Shown: positions 60,769 through 64,000 of the stretch, piece by piece
Position numbering within the stretch: position 1 is the first letter of the stretch
How the letters are laid out: each line of letters begins with the position of its first letter
Assembly (NCBI GenBank): GCA_013399855.1
Contig: VXAY01004756.1
Coordinates: forward strand, 2,071,598-2,135,597
From: Oxyruncus cristatus
Lineage: Eukaryota; Chordata; Aves; Passeriformes; Cotingidae
Direction of reading: 5' to 3'
DNA: 64,000 nt
Program-made: the position numbers and the translations under genes
Notes under the pieces: generated by a model
The model's input: the letters and a program-made list of their open reading frames with translations, nothing else
The model's database searches: none
Told to the model about the DNA's origin: nothing

Positions 60769-61450
60769 ATTTTCTACTAAATACTCTCTCTCCAAAAAAA
60801 ATCGCATTTCAAAAATGAGATAAAATCTGAAAAAAAAAATTTAAAAAAAAATTAGCAACTTATTTTGTTTGTCTTTTAATTTCCTCAGCTCTGAGGGTGA
60901 GCTCTAGGAATCAGCTCCATGATTCTGCCAGAAGTCTATTCCTCACGATCGGAAAATTATTTCTGAAAGATATATAATGATGCAAATGATCCAATTTGCA
61001 AAAGGTCTGCTCTGATAAGAACATACATCAAATATACATGAGGTACCCTGAATAGTAACTGTGCAGTTAGCAGAGCAATAAGTGTAATTATCATCCTGGA
61101 TTACTTAAAATACAAATTGGCATCAAATTCCAGTAGCCAAGACAAGTGCAATGACAGTTTGGGTTAGACACAATACTTTTTTTGCCTTTGAATGGAAAAT
61201 AAATTAATTAAAAATGCAAATTGTCCTGGTATGAAATAAATTCTAATTCAAATATTATATATGGGACTCCAGCTCCTGTTCCTTTTAGACTTAGGAGAAC
61301 TGTTCACTCTCCTGTTGCTTTTGGGGAAGAAGAAGAAGGGAAATAAACCCAGAATTAATTTGTATTGATACTTCTAGATCTCTACTTCGACATTTATTTG
61401 TATAACATATCTTAGAACAGTTACAATCGTTTCCAGGATGAACAATTAAA
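60769..61450. other. Non-coding stretch, no gene seen
   Basis: Strongly AT-rich, with A runs near 60796-60804 and 60830-60850. Nothing recognised. Confidence 0.65.
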
Positions 61451-61680
61451 TGGAATCCCAGAATGGTTTGGGTTGGAAGGGATCTTAAAGCTCATCCTCT
61501 TCTACCTCCTGCCATGGGCAGGGACACCTTCCACTAGCCCAGGTTGCTCCAAGCCCCGTCCAACCTGGCCTTGGACCCTTCCAGGGATCCAGGGGCAGCC
61601 ACAGCTTCTCTGGGCAACCTGTGCCAGGGCCTCCCCACCCTCCCAGCCAGGAATTCCTTCCCAATTTTTCATCTAAATCC
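61451..61680 (-). mobile_element. CR1 LINE 3' fragment
   Basis: Antisense CR1, well preserved: 'tggaatcccagaatggtttg', 'tgccatgggcagggacacct', 'ccaagccccgtccaacctgg', 'tctctgggcaacctgtgcca' and 'ctcccagccaggaattcctt'. Truncated after 'catctaaatcc'. The minus strand reads 'GRNSWLGGWGGPGTGCPEKL', the same out-of-frame peptide as other copies. Confidence 0.93.
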
Positions 61681-64000
61681 TTCAGGTCCTGCAAACCTCC
61701 AAGAACAGAGAAGGCCCAGCCTGGAGGCACAACTCCCACACAGTCAGGACATTCCTATTCCCAACTCCAGCCTGTTGCCCCTTTTCCTTGCACCCCACAC
61801 TGCAGCAGTGAAGAGGGATAACTGTGTCCCTCAGCCTCCTGGCCATGGCCCTGTTCCCACAGCCCGGGATGCTGCTGGCTCCAGCAGCTTCACCTATTCC
61901 CCAGGGCTGTTCCCAAAGCAGCTCTACATCCCTGAGACACATTCCTGGAGCAGCCAAACCCCACGTGCTGCCGGTGGCCATCTGAGCCCTGAGGGCTGAG
62001 CTGCCTCCAGGGGCTCCTGCCCTGCCTGGTGGTGCCACGTGGGGCTCCTGGGATGGGCAAAAATGCTGGTAATGGTCCTCATCAAGCTCCTCACTCGTTT
62101 CCCGGGGCAGAACATGTTCAGCTGTTGTTAAATGAAGCTGTATTCCTCATTTATGGATAGATTTGGGAGTTTTGCTGATGTGGGATGACAAACAATTGCA
62201 CTGTCGACTGAGACGAGAAGGAGGAGCTGTGCTGGGACTGTGACTGAGGCAATGCTGAGGAGAGCAGTTGCTGACATCTTCAAAACTCCAGCCCCAGAAA
62301 GGAATGCTCTGGCTGCCATCAATAATTAACAGATAATAGAAACGTGTTCAAATGGCACAAAAAAAGCAGGATTTGCTCTGCAACAGCCGTGTTTCAGATT
62401 CCAAATGCAAAAGCTGTACCCTGGGGATGGCTGTTAGTGGAGAGAAATATTATGATCTGTAATTATTATTTGTTGTACACCTCCACAGTTGTAACATCTG
62501 CATGGTTTGTGCTTCCATGTGATTGCACTGAGCTGGGGAGGAAATATTGCCGTGACAATAATTACTTGCAAATTGCACTGAGAAAACACTTTACCTTCCA
62601 AACACAAATCAAATATAATGCCAGTGCTGGCTGTCCCAGGAACAGGGGGAGATTTGTAACCAGAACCATGAGCAGGTTGTATGAAACAAAGCTGGAGAGT
62701 TTCTGTCAACTCAAAAAAAGAAGGCATGAGGAATTTCTGATCCTGGAGGAATTTCTCCTGAGTTACACTTTAAATGATGATCCTTTGTGCAGCACACGGA
62801 GGCTGGAACAGTTGCACAGATTTGAAGCCATCAGGCTGATCTCAATTTAGGAAAGTTCTGCCCCTCCCACCTCAGAGTAAAATATGAGGAATGGCAGACT
62901 GTGAAAATGGGAAGGATTTGGGATGGAAACCGCAAGGGTGGAATTTCTGAAATGAAGCAGCACAAGGTGGTATGAACTGAGGCTTTCTGGAGACAGGGGG
63001 AAATCACCCCTATTCACAGAGCTGCACCTTTAATATACCAACCTTTGGAATGATGGACACTTTGGGTTATTGGTTAGGGTTTAACCTGCTCATAGGTCAC
63101 TCCGGAATCCCAGGTACAGGACGCTGGGAATGGGCACAGAGATACTCCAAAAGCCCAGATACCTCAAACCAGACCCACTCGAGTAACTAAACCTCCCGCC
63201 TACACAAAGCTTGTGTTCAGGATCCACAGCAACTCCAACCAAGACATGAGTTTTGAGAGGATTAAACATGGCACTGACACAGCTCAGGAGTGAACATTCC
63301 TCAAAGGGACATTTTTGTCCTAGAAAGCAAATCCCTTCTTGGCACCAAGGGCCTCAAGTTGTTTTAATTACCCCTGTTCAGTTTAGGTTTCGAACAGCAA
63401 AGCAGTAGTTTAGCCCTTACACACACAAACAGAACAATTCCGGGATGCAGGATGATCATTTCTTTGGGATTTCTGCTGTTGTTCTTTCTCCTTGTTCCTG
63501 TGTCTCAGCAGTGCTGAAACTCCAATGGGAAAAGGTTGAAATTCATTAAATGCCTTGTATAAACCATGTATTGTTTTGCTCCCTGGCTGACTGTGCTAAA
63601 GAAGTCAAAAAATAAATGAGTGTACTTTGGCAGCACCACACATGGGTATCACCTACTCCTGAATAATATTTACATGATTGAAGAATAGGCCATTCCTTGA
63701 ACTGAAAAGGGGAGTTTATTGCTGAAATAATTAATGCAGACATCCTGGAACAACGGGATGAAGGGCTAATCCTGCCATATTTGGAATTACAAAACACTAA
63801 ATCACTTTATGTAGCTGCCAAAGTAGTTTACTCAGAAGACTGGAAGAAATGCTGATTTTTTTTTTTTCCTGTCAGTTCTGTGCTTTTCATTTGAATATAG
63901 ATCAGAGGTTTGAGTGCTTAATGTGAGGTGATCAGAAAAGTCGTTGTTTTCTGAGGCAAAATTCAGGCAGTAGGAAAGGTTAGAAAACTTCCTTCATTGT
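61681..64000. other. Non-coding stretch with one unassigned 168-codon open frame
   Basis: 61681-62110 is GC-richer and unassigned. 62344-62850 (+) is open for 168 codons and has several cysteines and a basic C-terminal half ('QLKKRRHEEF'), but no domain I recognise. It could be chance, a decayed retroelement or an exon piece. A T run lies at 63860-63869. No RNA gene seen. Confidence 0.45.

Overview
The window looks like nuclear DNA from a bird, most likely a passerine. The evidence is about 29 fragments of CR1, the dominant avian non-LTR retrotransposon. They share the CR1 3' signature: a 'gatgatctttaaggtccc' / 'cttccaacccaaaccattc' block ending in an ATTCTRTG-type terminus, or its reverse complement. 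They are mostly 5'-truncated, point in both directions and belong to at least three subfamilies. There are no operons, ribosome binding sites or phage/plasmid features. Two assembly gaps (24779-24835 and 51433-51577) and one single N (17897) show a draft assembly.

I found no protein-coding exon, tRNA, rRNA or other RNA gene that I can support. The window reads as intergenic or deep intronic sequence. The open frames that resemble anything are CR1 reverse-transcriptase C-termini or translations of poly-A/T and (TA)n tracts. A few frames of about 150-199 codons (27173-27772 -, 31620-32111 +, 39912-40415 -, 41444-42034 -, 62344-62850 +) match nothing I recognise. They are described as unproven, not called as genes.

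Layout. 1-12 kb: moderately AT-rich DNA with five CR1 pieces and an AT-rich low-complexity block (8651-8840). 12-25 kb: eight CR1 fragments, a long A tract and a (TA)n block. 25-34 kb: CR1-poor, with a GC-richer block (27171-27800) that has a TATA-like box and a consensus-like splice donor. 34-46 kb: seven CR1 fragments (two fused head to tail at 42272/42273) and small tandem duplications. 46-52.3 kb: CR1 pieces including the longest one, 51365-52325, where reverse-transcriptase motifs A and C survive but motif B is deleted. 55-60 kb: a cluster of local duplications (131 bp dispersed pair, 88 bp perfect tandem, about 378 bp diverged tandem). 60-64 kb: three CR1 3' ends and unassigned sequence.

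The strongest unexplained observation is that the CR1 copies at 46301-46500 and 60476-60656 stay similar for about 40 bp past the usual CR1 3' end. This suggests a subfamily with an extended tail or a 3' transduction. No new gene system is evident. CR1 boundaries are by eye, probably good to about 10-20 bp, and all statements about family and similarity come from reading the sequence, not from a search.
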